Source: Blasia pusilla
Lineage: Eukaryota > Marchantiophyta > Marchantiopsida > Blasiales
NCBI GenBank assembly: GCA_050084515.1
Contig: CM114274.1
Location: 28,954,001 to 29,018,000 of the forward strand
Direction of reading: 5' to 3'
Length of the DNA stretch: 64,000 nt
In this document: piece by piece, positions 34,720-46,462 of the stretch
How positions within the stretch are numbered: the first letter of the stretch is position 1
Layout: each line of letters starts with the position of its first letter
Translations under genes and position numbers: made by a program
The notes under the pieces: generated by a model
What the model saw: the letters and a program-made list of their open reading frames with translations, nothing else
The model's database searches: none
What the model was told of the DNA's origin: nothing

Positions 34720-35103
34720 TATGAAGTTGCGCTGTGTGCCATGTGCATATGAAGTTGCAATAACTTCACATGTAGATAGCTTTCCTCCTTTCTATGTTAG
34801 GCCTTATGATGAACATGGAACACATGCATTAGTTACTAAGGAAGACTTGGAGAACTTCGATGCATTTTGGAGAATGAGGGACGTAGCCTTCCGGAAAGCA
34901 GTTGCAGAAACGGAGTACAAGTGGATGCAGAACTTGTACTTCTTTATCTAGGATAGCAACCATAGATTCATGGTTGGTTGTGTTTTGGATCGGAGGGCCC
35001 AAACTCTTATGGAGGCTCATTTTTGCGTGAGGGTAGTCGTCCTCCATCCCTTCCCGAATCACATGGCCACGGTGGAGATGGCCATACACTCAATGAACAC
35101 CTA
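34720..35103 (+). pseudogene. Decayed coding block with one stop, unrecognised
   Basis: The plus translation includes FYVRPYDEHGTHALVTKEDL, WRMRDVAFRKAVAETEYKWMQ, then a stop near 34950, continuing in the same frame as DSNHRFMVGCVLDRRAQTL to 35103. A single stop in an otherwise good frame points to a recent pseudogene. It is followed directly by palindrome cluster 2. Confidence 0.4.
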
Positions 35104-35141
35104 AGTATTATGTTTATAGTTTTAGAAATTTGATAGTCCTT

Positions 35142-37210
35142 CAACCTGTCGGACTCCGACAGGTTGCTGCTTTATGATTCTGAAAAAGCTTATGCTTCTT
35201 TATTTTACTAGATCGGCAACCCGTTGGAGATCGACGGGTTGCAAGGCCATTCACACAAGGACTTCTTCCCTAGCAAATATGCAACCCGTCCAAGTCCGAC
35301 GGGTTGCGTATTCCATTTCCCTAAAGCCTCTTACTTATACTCAAAAGATTCTAGGGCAACCCGTTGTCGTATAGTAAAATCAACCAGTGTGTAAACTCCT
35401 TCGTCATTAAGTGTTAGATAGAGTTTCATTAGTATTAAGTAAATTGGCTTAGAAAAAGGAGATTCTTATATTTAAACCTCTTTATGGTGCCTCTTCTATG
35501 CGGGCCCAACTTTAGGAAAAGGAGGTAATAAATAAAAGATGACTTTGAAAAAAATAAAGTAGTTGCTTTAATGAAAAGCAAAAGTAGTCTTGGTTGGTGG
35601 CTAGGTTAGTTGGGGTAATTTGGAAAATATCATGTGGGTAAAAGAGGATATTTTGGAAGAGATAAGAGAAAATCTACTTGTGTCAAAATGTGATTGGCTA
35701 AGCCTTGGGAGGAAGCCATGTGGCACAAGATAAGATAAGCTCTATTTCGTACTCTTGTGGATCCCTTGTGAGTATATAAAGAGGAGGGACCTTCAAGGGT
35801 TCATCACCTTCTATTCCACATCTTGAGTCTCTCGTGTCTCTCTTGAGTGTATGGCTTTGGGATTGCTTGCTCTTCCAATGAGAGTGGATCACCCCTCTTG
35901 GGAGAGTAACTTGACTATGGTCTATTCTTTGAGAGATTTCTAGAGTGTGGTGTGTGTGTGTGGGGATGAGAGGTTTGTCACGTCAGAGAGGAGTTTAGTC
36001 ATACTAAAATAGCGGAAGTTTTGGCTTGTTACTTCCCCAATGAGAGTGGATTACCCCTCTTGGGAGAATAACTCCGCCAAAACCCATTCTTGAGGAGAGT
36101 AGAGAATGTGTGTCAAGCATGGATAGGGGTGGAGCACGAGCTGTGCCCGACTTTCCTTTCCTCAATCCTTACCATGTCAAGGTACTCTTTGTAGATAGGC
36201 CTTTGGTTCACTCGCTATTTAGTTTATCACTTTGGGGAGGCGTTCATGAACCATGTCATGCAATCTCCAACTCCGTTGATTCTTCCTATCGTCACATATG
36301 GAAGGACATGGGATTGTACTTTGTATGTCCTTATATAGCGATCCATGGATGTCAATAGGCCTGGTCAAGTAGGGTTTAACACTAGTTGTGCTATCTTCCT
36401 CGTGTACAAACGTAAAATAGTTTATAGGGATTTTATAGTTAGGAATTTTGGGATCCGATGTTACGAAGAAGTGATCGCCTCGGCACTTCCATTTGTGATA
36501 CCTGTCGTGAGAGAATGGAGAGTGTACATCATAATTTTTTATTGAAAAAGGAAAACTTATTAGAGAGTTCACCTTGCATCGAACGCATCTACCGCAGCTA
36601 GAAGGCCCGCCCTTGCTCGAAGAAAGACTCTCGACACGACACCGTCGGACTCAGACGGGTTGTAAGGCCATTCACACCAGGACTTCTTCCCTGGCGAATA
36701 TGCAACCCGTCAGAGTCCGACGAGTTGCAATTTTTTTAAAAGTGTTCCTATTTAGGCTATATTAGTTTAGGAGCAACCCATCATAATCCGACGGGTTGCA
36801 ACTTCAATAGAATTTATTCAAGATAAGCATGATCTTGGACCAAAAGCAACCCGTCCGACTTCGACAGTTGCTAGGAAATTGGAACCCGTCGGACTCCAAT
36901 GGGTTGCAAAAATATCTAATCTATCACTTGAAAAGACCTGGCCTCCAAAGTTTTTGGTACTATGACAGACTATAAGCAACCCATCAATTTCAGGCGGGTT
37001 GCATCCAAGAACGTAGTTTTTCCTAGTGGTGCAACCCATCGGACTTCGACGGGCTGCTGCGACTCAAGAAGCCGAAAGCCAATGGGGCTCTTTAGATACA
37101 ATAACTTCAATCCGTAGGACTCCGACAGGTCGCACATAGATGTTATTTGATCTACATTTTATTGTGGCTCATTGTATTTTGGCAACCTGTCAGAAATCGA
37201 CGGGTTGCAT
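35142..37210. repeat. Palindrome cluster 2 (CAACCCGTCGGA family)
   Basis: About a dozen copies: 35142, 35217, 35281, half-site 35357, 36640 (partial), 36702, 36773, 36846, 36882, 36973, 37030, 37105 and 37182. Some are perfect or one-off 12+1+12 dyads. A block of ~60 bp (palindrome, AAGGCCATTCACACnAGGACTTCTTCCCT, palindrome) occurs twice, at about 35230-35305 and 36652-36727. That shows the cluster grew partly by segmental duplication. Confidence 0.85.
35450..36115 (+). promoter_or_regulatory. Promoter- or LTR-like segment with TATA box
   Basis: TATATAAAGAGGAGGG at about 35773 is a good plant TATA element. About 100 bp downstream, CCAATGAGAGTGGATnACCCCTCTTGGGAGA occurs at about 35875 and again at about 36038, a direct repeat. 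The arrangement resembles the transcribed start of a retrotransposon LTR, but I could not define its ends. Confidence 0.35.
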
Positions 37211-37219
37211 GTGGGAAAA

Positions 37220-38700
37220 ATTCTAACCCTGCAGCATCGTGTTGGAAGGAAATGTGACACATCATTGGATCTATGAATGCGATCGAGTGAAGAAGGTACT
37301 TACAACGCACCCTGCTCAATACAAAGGATTCTTGGGAGAGGATTTGGTCAATGAGATGCTCACTAAAGGAGCACAAATCAAGAAAAAGACTTGGGCAAAC
37401 ACATACATCTCCCAAGATTCAATTGTTACAATTCTGTGGTGGTCTAAAATCCAGAAAGTGAAGAGAAGCACAACACTGGAGCTTGAGTAGAGGGAGAATG
37501 TTCCAGCTTCTGAGAGGGAAAAATTCATATAGGTTGCTGTGTTGGCAATGACCAAGTACCTAGCCAGCAAGATGCAACGCTACATCGCTTGATGGACCCT
37601 GAGCTCAGCCCGGACGTTTACAAGGAGTTGAAATCCATCATCAAACGACAATGAAAGAGGGACAAGGATCTGTATGGACGCATTGGAGAGAAGGTGTTGT
37701 TAGATCGGGTTTACTGGTTTGCTCTCTTAGGTATTTTAGAATTCAGGAAAATAACATTGATGAAAATCAATCTCGAGGGAATAGAGGCAGAGAAAAAGAC
37801 AGCACACCATCCCTCAAGGGTGTCGGACCCTCTTATTTCTCACTAGCTGAGATAATGGTCCTTCTAGGATGCATTGTGGTTGCTTGAAAAATTGATGATT
37901 CATTGTCTTCAAGCCAAGCTCATGAGAATTGAGCCAATTCTGGAGTAGGCTAGCCTCGAGTCGATTGAGGGCTATGAGCTTTGGTTGAATGACATCCGGT
38001 ATAAGCCGATGAAGAACCCCGGGTTCTGGACTACGTTAAAGAATAAAATTTTGCCGTAGGGGGATCTCGATGAGGATAATGGCGACCCAAAGAAATGGGA
38101 CTTTACCAAAAGAAGAAGGAGCTTTTTGAGAAGGCTGCCGAGTCCTCCCGCTAGCGAACGGTGCAGAGAATGGTTTTTAGGTTTTTTACTTCATGTGTTA
38201 ATGTAGAAACTTGGAGCAAGTTCCCGTCCGCGTGTAGATTATGGGCTGATTCTCCTAAAGGGGATGGATTCTCCAGGTATAATGTGGAGATGGCTTAAGA
38301 CATGAGCCCTTGGGAAGTTCTAAACTGTCCAATCTGGTTGGACTTCAATGACCTAGAAGAACTTACCAATCCAACAATGCGAGACTTATATAATACGCTT
38401 GTTGTTGGCAAGGAGGACATCCCCAACATCGTCAAGACCGAGGAGTACTGTGAAGGAGATGCCGAGGCATACGCAATAAAGATGGCAAATTTTTTATCAA
38501 AGTCCATACAAGCAAAAGACAAGTCCACTATGGGGTTAAAATTGAAGGGTAAGGGGTCGAGACCATCCATGGCTCGATCTTCTAGGCACGACAGATGGCA
38601 AAGGGAGGCTCCAAAAAATAAATCTTGTGGATTCTCAGGTCACATAGACCCCAACAAGCAGACATCCCACTCGTGAGAAGCGAAAGAGGAGGACGCTCGC
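37220..38700 (+). pseudogene. Decayed coding blocks upstream of the methyltransferase-like block
   Basis: Several plus-strand fragments of good composition alternate between frames. Examples are HHWIYECDRVKKVLTTHPAQ (37254-37313), LSPDVYKELKSIIKRQ (about 37605), YGRIGEKVLLDRVYWFALLG (about 37670), YELWLNDIRYKPMKNPGFW (about 37973) and SPWEVLNCPIWLDFNDLEEL (38305-38364). Stops and indels separate them. I do not recognise the domains. They precede the methyltransferase-like block on the same strand with no intervening element, so they may be its N-terminal region. Confidence 0.4.
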
Positions 38701-38869
38701 TTCCTCCCAGGGAGGAAATAAAAATGTAATATATACTCCAACATCCTTGGGCAAGCATTGGGATGAAGCATCGAAAATCATGATCCTACTCCATCAAACC
38801 TCATTGCTGGAAGAATTGGAGAAATTCTCAAGTCAGGAGTGCACCCTTGCCCTGGAGAAGCTGACATTC

Positions 38870-40142
38870 TTGGGACGAAAGCTTCTCCGAAACGGCCATA
38901 TCCCATAGACTATCAATAGGGTAGCTGAGGAGGTTGCAGTTGACGTCCTCATCGCAAATCTATCATCAAGATTCAGATTGTGGGACGATAACCTACGCAA
39001 CCTAGTCCCGAATTGGAACTCTCCTTTCACATATGACCACATAGCATTCATGTTCTCCTTAATTTGCCAATGCGTATCTAAGTGACAAGGGATGTTTCCT
39101 TATTCTGACTAGAGGTAGCAAAGATGAGCTCTTCAACCTACAGTGCACTAAGAGATCGTTGAAGTGGCAAACAATATAGTCTTGGGTAGTCAAGAATGAC
39201 TACCCGCTAAGATTACCAAAAAACCAACTCTGGGTAAGTCCGCAAAATCTGCCTACAATTATTCATTCGGATGTAAAAAAATTAAGTTAATTTTTTCCTG
39301 CTCAAACGGGTTGCAATTCACGTTTTTTCATAGAGAGTGTGCAATACTTTTTCCAACCTGTCGGATTCTGACGGGTTGCACATAGACCCAAATACGGACT
39401 GTGCAACCCATCAGAATCCGATGGGTTGCACATCCACTCCTATTCTAAGAGATGGAGAGAAATCTGACCGATTATGATGGGTTGCATGGGCCCCTATACA
39501 GCTTATTCCACCCTCTTGCAAAAACTTTACTGCCTAAAATCTTACATTTGCCACCCGTCGGAATCCGTTGGGTTGCTAATGGAAGAAAATAATTTCTTGT
39601 ATCACTTGTTCCTTGAATCTTACATGATTGTGGTGCTTTCTTCTACGTAGATCGAGTACTCCTACGTGTATTGTTTTGTCAGACCCGATCACACATTCCA
39701 CGTTTTTGAGATCCATGATCCTATTGATCCTACCTCTGATGGTTACACACTCAACAACCTCTACAATTCAAACCAAGGAATTTTCCTAAAGGAAGGAGTG
39801 CCATTGCTTGGAGGGAGGGGAAAATCCACGGCGCTCATGGAGACCCTCATGGAGGTGTGGTAGATTTGGTGGTAGATTTGGTGGATCTTTTCGGGGCTAG
39901 TGCTAGAGCTGCTTGGCAAAATGGAAGAAATTTTCTCTGCTTGGAGTCTAGGAACAACCTGTTTGCAATTTTCCGGAAGGAAAAAGTGGATTACGAGAGG
40001 TTATTGAGAGTTTACAAGTCGCTTCCATGGCTTAATAAACCTACAGCAGAGCCATTGGTTGTGACATCATCGTCACTACCAATGATTCCAAGAATCGGGA
40101 GGGCACTAGTGATTCTGAAAGAGCTCTCGGATGATGACAAGT
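38870..40142 (+). pseudogene. Beta-class N6-adenine/N4-cytosine DNA methyltransferase-like pseudogene
   Basis: Two exons flank a 417-bp intron (39234-39650; donor TGG|GTAAGT, acceptor CTACGTAG) and join in phase as QLW/IEYSYVYCF. Exon 1 has VDVLIANLSSRF near 38936-38971, at the place where a catalytic D-P-P-(Y/W) would lie, then PFTYDHIAF and, after one stop, GCFLILTRGSKDELF. Exon 2 has KSTALMETLMEVW (39823-39861) and, one frame over, VDLFGASARAAWQNGRNFLCLES (about 39878 onward). A K-x-x-x-L-M-E-x-L helix followed by VxDxFxxSxxxAxxxxGRxFLxxE is the late-lying AdoMet motif of beta-class amino-methyltransferases. The catalytic motif appears mutated, and stops and a frameshift break the frame, so this copy is dead. 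The assignment is by motif pattern only. Confidence 0.45.
39234..39650 (+). other. Intron filled with palindrome copies
   Basis: Bounded by GTAAGT and TACGTAG, with coding-like sequence in matching phase on both sides. It holds four dyads of the CAACCCGTCGGA family: a half at 39307 and copies near 39355, 39402 and 39547, plus a weak one at 39463. Confidence 0.5.
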
Positions 40143-41075
40143 GAGTGTGTAGGTGCCTTGGATTTCAAGCGTTTTGGAGTTGGAAAGTAGTGGTTTGAAG
40201 CGGAGGAGCACATATTGATTATGGATGGGTATCCCTTTGTAGAGGATTCAAAATCACTTATCGGGGCAGGCGTTGGGTCTTATCTTGGGTCACATGGGAT
40301 CAATACGGGGTTCCTTGGGGACACGGCTCTCAAATTCTCCTTCTTTCTCAATCTCCATCTACAATCATGTAGAGGAGCCAGTGGGTAGCTCAGACAAGTG
40401 TCTTGTACAAGAACGGATTAGAGTTAGGAACATTTTTGTAGATGACAAGGCCGAAGAGATCATAGACTAGATTCTCTAATTCAAGAAATCCATTGTAAAT
40501 ATCCGAGTTGCAAACGGATAAAGGATTTTGATGTTTCTCCCAAACATATCTTCATTTTAATAGACCGATGTTATTGCAGTTTTCGGATTCATACATGTTG
40601 ACATCCATTTTTTTGCTCTGGTAATCTCTCTTGGACAGATGGCAAGGCTTGCAACCCATCCCATTCGGACCGGTTGCAAGTGATAATAAGAGTTGGACAG
40701 TTTATGTTTTTATTATGATTGAGCAGATTTTATCATATTGATGTCAAGATGTCTCCTAAAATCTGCTAGAATACCAGCTCAACTCTTCCATGCATGCCTA
40801 CTATTTGGTGTCTCTGAGAATATCTTCTAGATTGATGCCATATTTTGGAACCTGTCTAATTCGGATGGGTTGCACATGTTAAAAATTGTCTCTAGTAACC
40901 CCTCATAACCACATAGATGTAGTTGTACTACCTCACAACCCATCAAATTCCGACAAGTTGCAAGCGGTGTCTGACCTTTCGTTTTCTTTTTATCCTACTA
41001 CACCATGGAGTTGTGTCTCTAAACTATTCCTCATGTTGTCCTATTTTGTAACCTGTCGGATTCCAATGGGTTGTA
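39305..41075. repeat. Palindrome cluster 3 (CAACCCGTCGGA family)
   Basis: Copies at about 39307 (half), 39355, 39402, 39463 (weak), 39547, 40650, 40851, 40921 and 41048. They avoid the coding-like exon at 39651-40142 and lie in the intron and 3' flank. Confidence 0.8.
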
Positions 41076-41099
41076 GGGCAAAATGGAACCACTTGTCAA

Positions 41100-42127
<1,028 letters not shown>

Positions 42128-42754
42128 GTACTTTTGATTTGAAAGGAAATCACAAATCAACAAGCATGATCCCACAAAAACACCAATGGAATAAGAGGTT
42201 TTATGGTTTCGTGACCCAACAAAGCTATTCTAGGAAGTTAGAGGGAGATACTCATTATGAATATTTCACTCACTTTAAATATTGATGGTATATTGATGGT
42301 ACTTGAAAGGATATCAAATATCATTACATTGAGAAAGAAACTAAAATTTTAGTTTTCTATGAAGAATTTGGGAGATGCAAGGAAATTCTATGGATAGATA
42401 TTTTCAATATAAGAATCAAAGAAAGCTTTAGATATCTCAAAGGAAATATATAGAGAGTACTATGATATTGCAAATTTTTTAGAAGTTGAATTTTGGTTAG
42501 TATATAGGACTAGAAATTTGTTTTAAGTCAAAAATAGTTTAGGGAAGTACTTTACTGAGAAGAACTTTACAAAGTAGGAAAGAATTTAGGAGGAGTATTT
42601 TTTTAAGAGTCTTCATGAAGAATAGTGAAGTAAATCCTAGTGAAGGTTCTTTAGAGTTGAGGCCCTAAAGAGAAGAACTCATGAAGATTGTAAAATTGGT
42701 CTTTGCGAAGACAAACTTCTTCCAAAGAAGCAAAGAAGAGAGTTTTCAAATCTT

Positions 42755-42835
42755 CACGAAGGCATTGTGAGGAACGAGTGGAAAGACATTGTAAGGAACC
42801 ATGAGAAAGACATTGTGAGGAACGAAGACGAAGAC
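42755..42835. repeat. Three-copy ~26-bp tandem repeat
   Basis: CATTGTnAGGAACnA followed by GAAAGA occurs three times in a row. The surrounding 42.6-43.1 kb is rich in GAAGAC/GAAGAA words and looks like low-complexity purine-rich DNA. Confidence 0.75.
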
Positions 42836-43559
42836 TTAGGACCTCTCCAAACAAGGACTGTTCATAAATAAGACTACAAAGTTGTGGACTTTGTACAGTC
42901 TTTGTGATGATTGTATAAGGTGCAAAGAACAAAGAACTTCCACGAAGACTAAGGAGATCTAGAGTCTTTGTGAAGATAAGGGTATGATGACGATGACCTT
43001 TTACAAAGATATTTTAAGAAGACTACAGTAGAAGACAAAGACAAAAGTTATTTGCGAGGACTTCTTGAAAAAAATACTTCGTGAAGACATTAGGGAAGAC
43101 ATGTTAGAAAGAGAAGTAGCTCAATTACACTGGGTAGAGCAAGCGCAACAATCTAAATCTTTAGAAGTCAGATTTGTAGGGATGGATTAGCTAGGGTGGT
43201 GGATAAGAATGGATAATGGAGTTGGAAGTAGGAGAATCATTGATCTAGTTAGGCATTGAGAATCGAATAGGTAGGAAGCTGCTTAGAGATCTTTTCACAT
43301 CTTGAGAAGAGCTAGGAGGATATAGGAGTATTATAAAAAGAGAATGTAAGAAGTAATAGGTAGCTTTTCGACCACTCCTTATAGGGGAGAACATCCTACT
43401 AGCTCAAGCACAACTTTGAGGAGTTTTGTGTACAATCAAGGATCTGTTCACCTCTTGATGAGGTAATAAAGTTTCTATATTGTTATTTTGTGCATTTGGA
43501 GGTAACAATCTTGACTTGATTGGAGATGCATGTGTATTTTGCTTGTGAGTAGCTGGATT

Positions 43560-43840
43560 GAGAGCAAGGTTGCACGCAGACGTATGTCTGTCCCGAGGAC
43601 GGACATGTCCGTGGGGGCTCGGGTGCGGGCTTCATAAGCTCGCGTTGCCCGCGGCCCGCCCACGGGCCCACGCACACCGAGCATTCCACCCTTGCCCGGC
43701 CAATGCGTATCACACCCGCCACCTCTTTTTCGGTCGGGCTCGCGTCATGGACAAGTTTGGGCCGCATCGCACCTTCCGATTTGTCACCTTGGGCCTAGCC
43801 CCTATGTGGATTGTAGGGCTCGCGTATAGCCCGTGACAAT
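43560..43840 (+). mobile_element. GC-rich member of the GGACTTGTCC repeat family
   Basis: It begins GAGAGCAAGGTTGCACGCAG, like the 22.4-kb copy, then has GGACGGACATGTCCGTGGGG and a GC-rich, CpG-rich body ending near TAGCCCGTGACAATGAGG. The strong GC difference from the flanks marks it as an insertion. It shares the body words GCGGGC and GCCCGC with 50500-50935. Confidence 0.5.
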
Positions 43841-44040
43841 GAGGACGACGGTAACAATGGTAGTGTGATTGTAAATCCGTTTGAAGATTGGATATTTTCC
43901 ATGAGAAATGAAAGACTTGGTTCAAAAAGATGAATGAATTTTTGTAAATAATTAAGCTTGATTGATGTAGAAATATATTGTGTATCATCGTATCAATATT
44001 ATTGGAATCATTTCTAAATCATCTTTCTTTTTGTATTTTG

Positions 44041-44668
44041 GTGAAAGACAAGATGGAGTTGCCATCTCATGAAGACCGTAGCTCTCACGACAATGAGGAC
44101 CACGGAAGAGGGGACGAACCCCTCCATACAGCGACACCAGAGATGCCTCCAAAGATGAACAAGAAGACGGTCTTGCAATTTGTTACAGAAGATGAATTGA
44201 AGGCGCACTTGGATAGCGCTATTAGCTCAAAGTTGCGGAGTTCATCAAGAAGTCGCGGCTCAAGTGGCCGGAGCGTACGATTGGAGAATTTGCAAGGAAA
44301 GTGGAAGAGAATGAGTGGAAAATATATTGGGCTTTATTCAATGGCATCCGAAAGTACGAAGACCTCCCCAAGAGGAAAAGGAAGTTAGTGAGCAAGGTAT
44401 TTGCTTACCTCAAAGTTGCGGAGTTGATGAAGTAATTGGAGGTTCAGTATGGCGATGTGGATGAGGGGTCTTTGAGAAGAGATAAGAGACCAAGAGAATA
44501 AGATAGTATAACCCCGCCGCCACACTTTAAACGAGCAAGAGTGGAAGCTTCATCGCCACAAGCGTCATCACGCCATTATGAGCAAGGTGGATTGTCAAGG
44601 AGCCTTAGAGCCATACTATCTTCCTTGGATGGTCAAAGAAGAAATTGTCGTACTAAGGAAGATATTTC
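44041..44668 (+). pseudogene. Decayed coding block, unrecognised
   Basis: Begins MELPSHEDRSSHDNEDHGRG and continues with KKTVLQFVTEDELKAHLDSA. Near 44225 the better frame shifts to a segment with KVAEFIKKSRLKWPERTIGE and, a little further, WALFNGIRKYEDLPKRKRKL and FAYLKVAELM, followed by a stop and more coding-like sequence to the LTR at 44669. The KVAE(F/L) motif occurs twice about 60 residues apart. No family recognised. It is interrupted by a copia LTR. Confidence 0.35.
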
Positions 44669-45066
44669 ATTGGATTCTCAACATCCACTTCTCTGAGAAC
44701 CATTAATTTGAGGGCCCCCTTGTATGAGGAGAAGCCTAGATTGATGGTTCTGACTTAGACGTTGAAGGAGTCATAGTAATGACGTAGGTGGTTTATGGAG
44801 TAGCGCTACTAGGACTACCCTGATGCAATATAGGGTACAAAATTTTTCTATTAATAGAAATGAAGAAAAATAGGTAAAAAATCCTAGTTTTTTGAGTAGT
44901 GAAATAGTCGGGAGCCGCAACGGTACCGTATTCTTGTATGTCGAGTTATCTCCATGTTCAAGTTCCATCGAAGCTCTTCTGTGAGCACACGGACGGACGA
45001 GGCTACTTTGTACCTCCAAGTTTTGTAAAATATTTCAGTGATTTAGTGACTTTCTATTTTCTCACA
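44669..45066 (+). mobile_element. Solo copia LTR (family copy C)
   Basis: From ATTGGATTCTCAACATCCAC to TTTTCTCACA this matches the LTR at 45989-46390 closely, including CCCTTGTATGAGGAGAAGCC, TAGTCGGGAGCCGCAACGG and the CATCGAAGCTCTTCTGTGAG block. No primer-binding site or gag follows, so it is a solo LTR. It separates two coding-like blocks, so it probably inserted into a pre-existing gene or element. Confidence 0.8.
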
Positions 45067-45409
45067 TATAGAAGACAAGAGTGGAGATGAAGGGTGAGTA
45101 CAGATGGGGGAAACTCGACAAAGGATAAACAAGATGGTTTGAATGACCTTTATGTAGGTCATAGTACGAGCTTTGATGAGCCATGGGAGAGTTTTGATCG
45201 CCATATACTTTGCAGTGCTCCTCCCTTAACCTTTTGTTGGAGAGTGCTCCGGATAATAGCAAGGTAATCTCTTGTCTATCAAAGTTGGAGAGTTTAATAA
45301 CAAATTCCCAATGCAATGTTGATTTAGCCGCAGAATACAACGTTTTGACAGCTATTTGAGGAGCACATCAGATTGAAGAGAGAGATGGACAGGCTCTTGA
45401 ATTAATCTA

Positions 45410-45988
45410 TTGCCAAAGATGATCTCCATAATGGTTGACTACACAGAGCAGTGGAGGAGAGCATACGAGAAAATCATGGCAAGACGACAACAAGAGATGG
45501 ATGAGTTGTTGCGATGGAGAGCAAGGGGTAACGTGGGAGAACTCACCCCCGAGAAAACTCTACTTGAGGGTCGTCTTGTGAAGGAGGTTGATGTGATCTT
45601 ATTTCATCCTATCAAGCAGTTGGGGCCTCTAGCTCTACGCGCAACATGGAACAATGTTGTAGATCCAAGCACTGCAAACTATGCCTCTATGATGTTGGCA
45701 CCAGCACCTCTTAATCCAAGCACACAAGTGCATGATCTTCCAGATTGGATGAAGGCAATCATAGTAAGTGAAGGAGGGGCTCTCACGCCAAACAACTAGC
45801 CCAAATGCATGATCTACTTCAACCCCATTGCTGTAGAAGGTTGCTACGTGACAGGCACATGTAAAGCTTGTTATTGGCATCCCTATTGTCTTCAAAAGGC
45901 CATGCTACTATCTCACAAGTGTCCAACTTGTAGACAAGCTTGGTCAAGAAGACTCTATCACCTTTTTGACATATCTTTCGATGCTCCT
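45410..45988 (+). pseudogene. Coding block with RING-like zinc finger, cut by a copia insertion
   Basis: An open frame from 45410 to 45799 encodes a helical 129-residue segment (EQWRRAYEKIMARRQQEMDE, then PLALRATWNNVVDPSTANY). After one stop and a frame change near 45800, a Cys/His cluster follows: CYVTGTCKACYWHPYCLQ and SHKCPTCRQAW at about 45841-45945. The spacing C-x2-C-x3-H-x2-C ... C-x2-C is RING- or treble-clef-like, with the first pair incomplete. The copia LTR at 45989 begins inside the continuing frame, so the block is truncated. RING fingers usually mediate ubiquitin transfer, but here function cannot be claimed. Confidence 0.45.
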
Positions 45989-46390
45989 TGTTGGATTCTC
46001 AACATCCATTTCTCTTAGCACCATAAATCTGATCGGCCCCCTTGTATGAGGAGAAGCCTAGATTGATGGTTCCGACTTCGACGTCAAAGGGGTCATAGTA
46101 ATATGACGTAGGTGGTTTTAGGACACCCTGATGCAATATAGGATTAGATAATCCTAGTAACCAAAATTTTTTCTATTAATAGAAAGAAATAAAAATAGGT
46201 AAAAAATCCTAGTTTCTCGATTAGTGAAATAGTCGGGAGCCACAGCGGTAGCGCATTCTCGTATGTCGAATTATCTCCATGTTCAGGTTCCATCGAAGCT
46301 CTTCTATGAGCGCACGGATGGACTAGGCCACTTTGTATCTCTTAGTTTTGTAAAGATTTTAGTGATTTCGTCATTTTCTGTTTTCTCACA
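45989..46390 (+). repeat. 5' LTR of the copia element
   Basis: 402 bp, bounded by TGTTGG and CTCACA and followed immediately by the primer-binding site. It contains a TTCTATTAATAGAA palindrome near 46168, which is conserved in the solo copies and could be a core promoter or protein-binding site. Confidence 0.9.
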
Positions 46391-46404
46391 TGGTATCAAA
46401 GAAG
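46391..46404 (+). promoter_or_regulatory. Primer-binding site (initiator tRNA-Met type)
   Basis: TGGTATCAAAGAAG immediately follows the LTR. TGGTATCA complements the 3' end of plant initiator methionine tRNA, the usual copia primer for minus-strand DNA synthesis. Confidence 0.9.
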
Positions 46405-46462
46405 TAGGTTTTCCAGTATTTTGTATCTGGCGATCTAGTGTGTTTGCACAAAATCTTGAGAG

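Noticed and set aside
37239-38700. Standard gypsy or copia pol in the 37-38.7-kb blocks
   Set aside because: No YxDD, integrase or protease motifs are present in any frame, so these were not called retrotransposon pol.
30767-41075. Palindrome clusters as a CRISPR-like array
   Set aside because: Spacing is irregular, from about 45 bp to over 1 kb, repeats are divergent, no cas genes, and the DNA is clearly eukaryotic.
43475-43840. Arg/Pro/Ala-rich frames in the GC-rich block
   Set aside because: Open on both strands only because stops are rare in GC-rich DNA; no domain; the block behaves as a repeat insertion.
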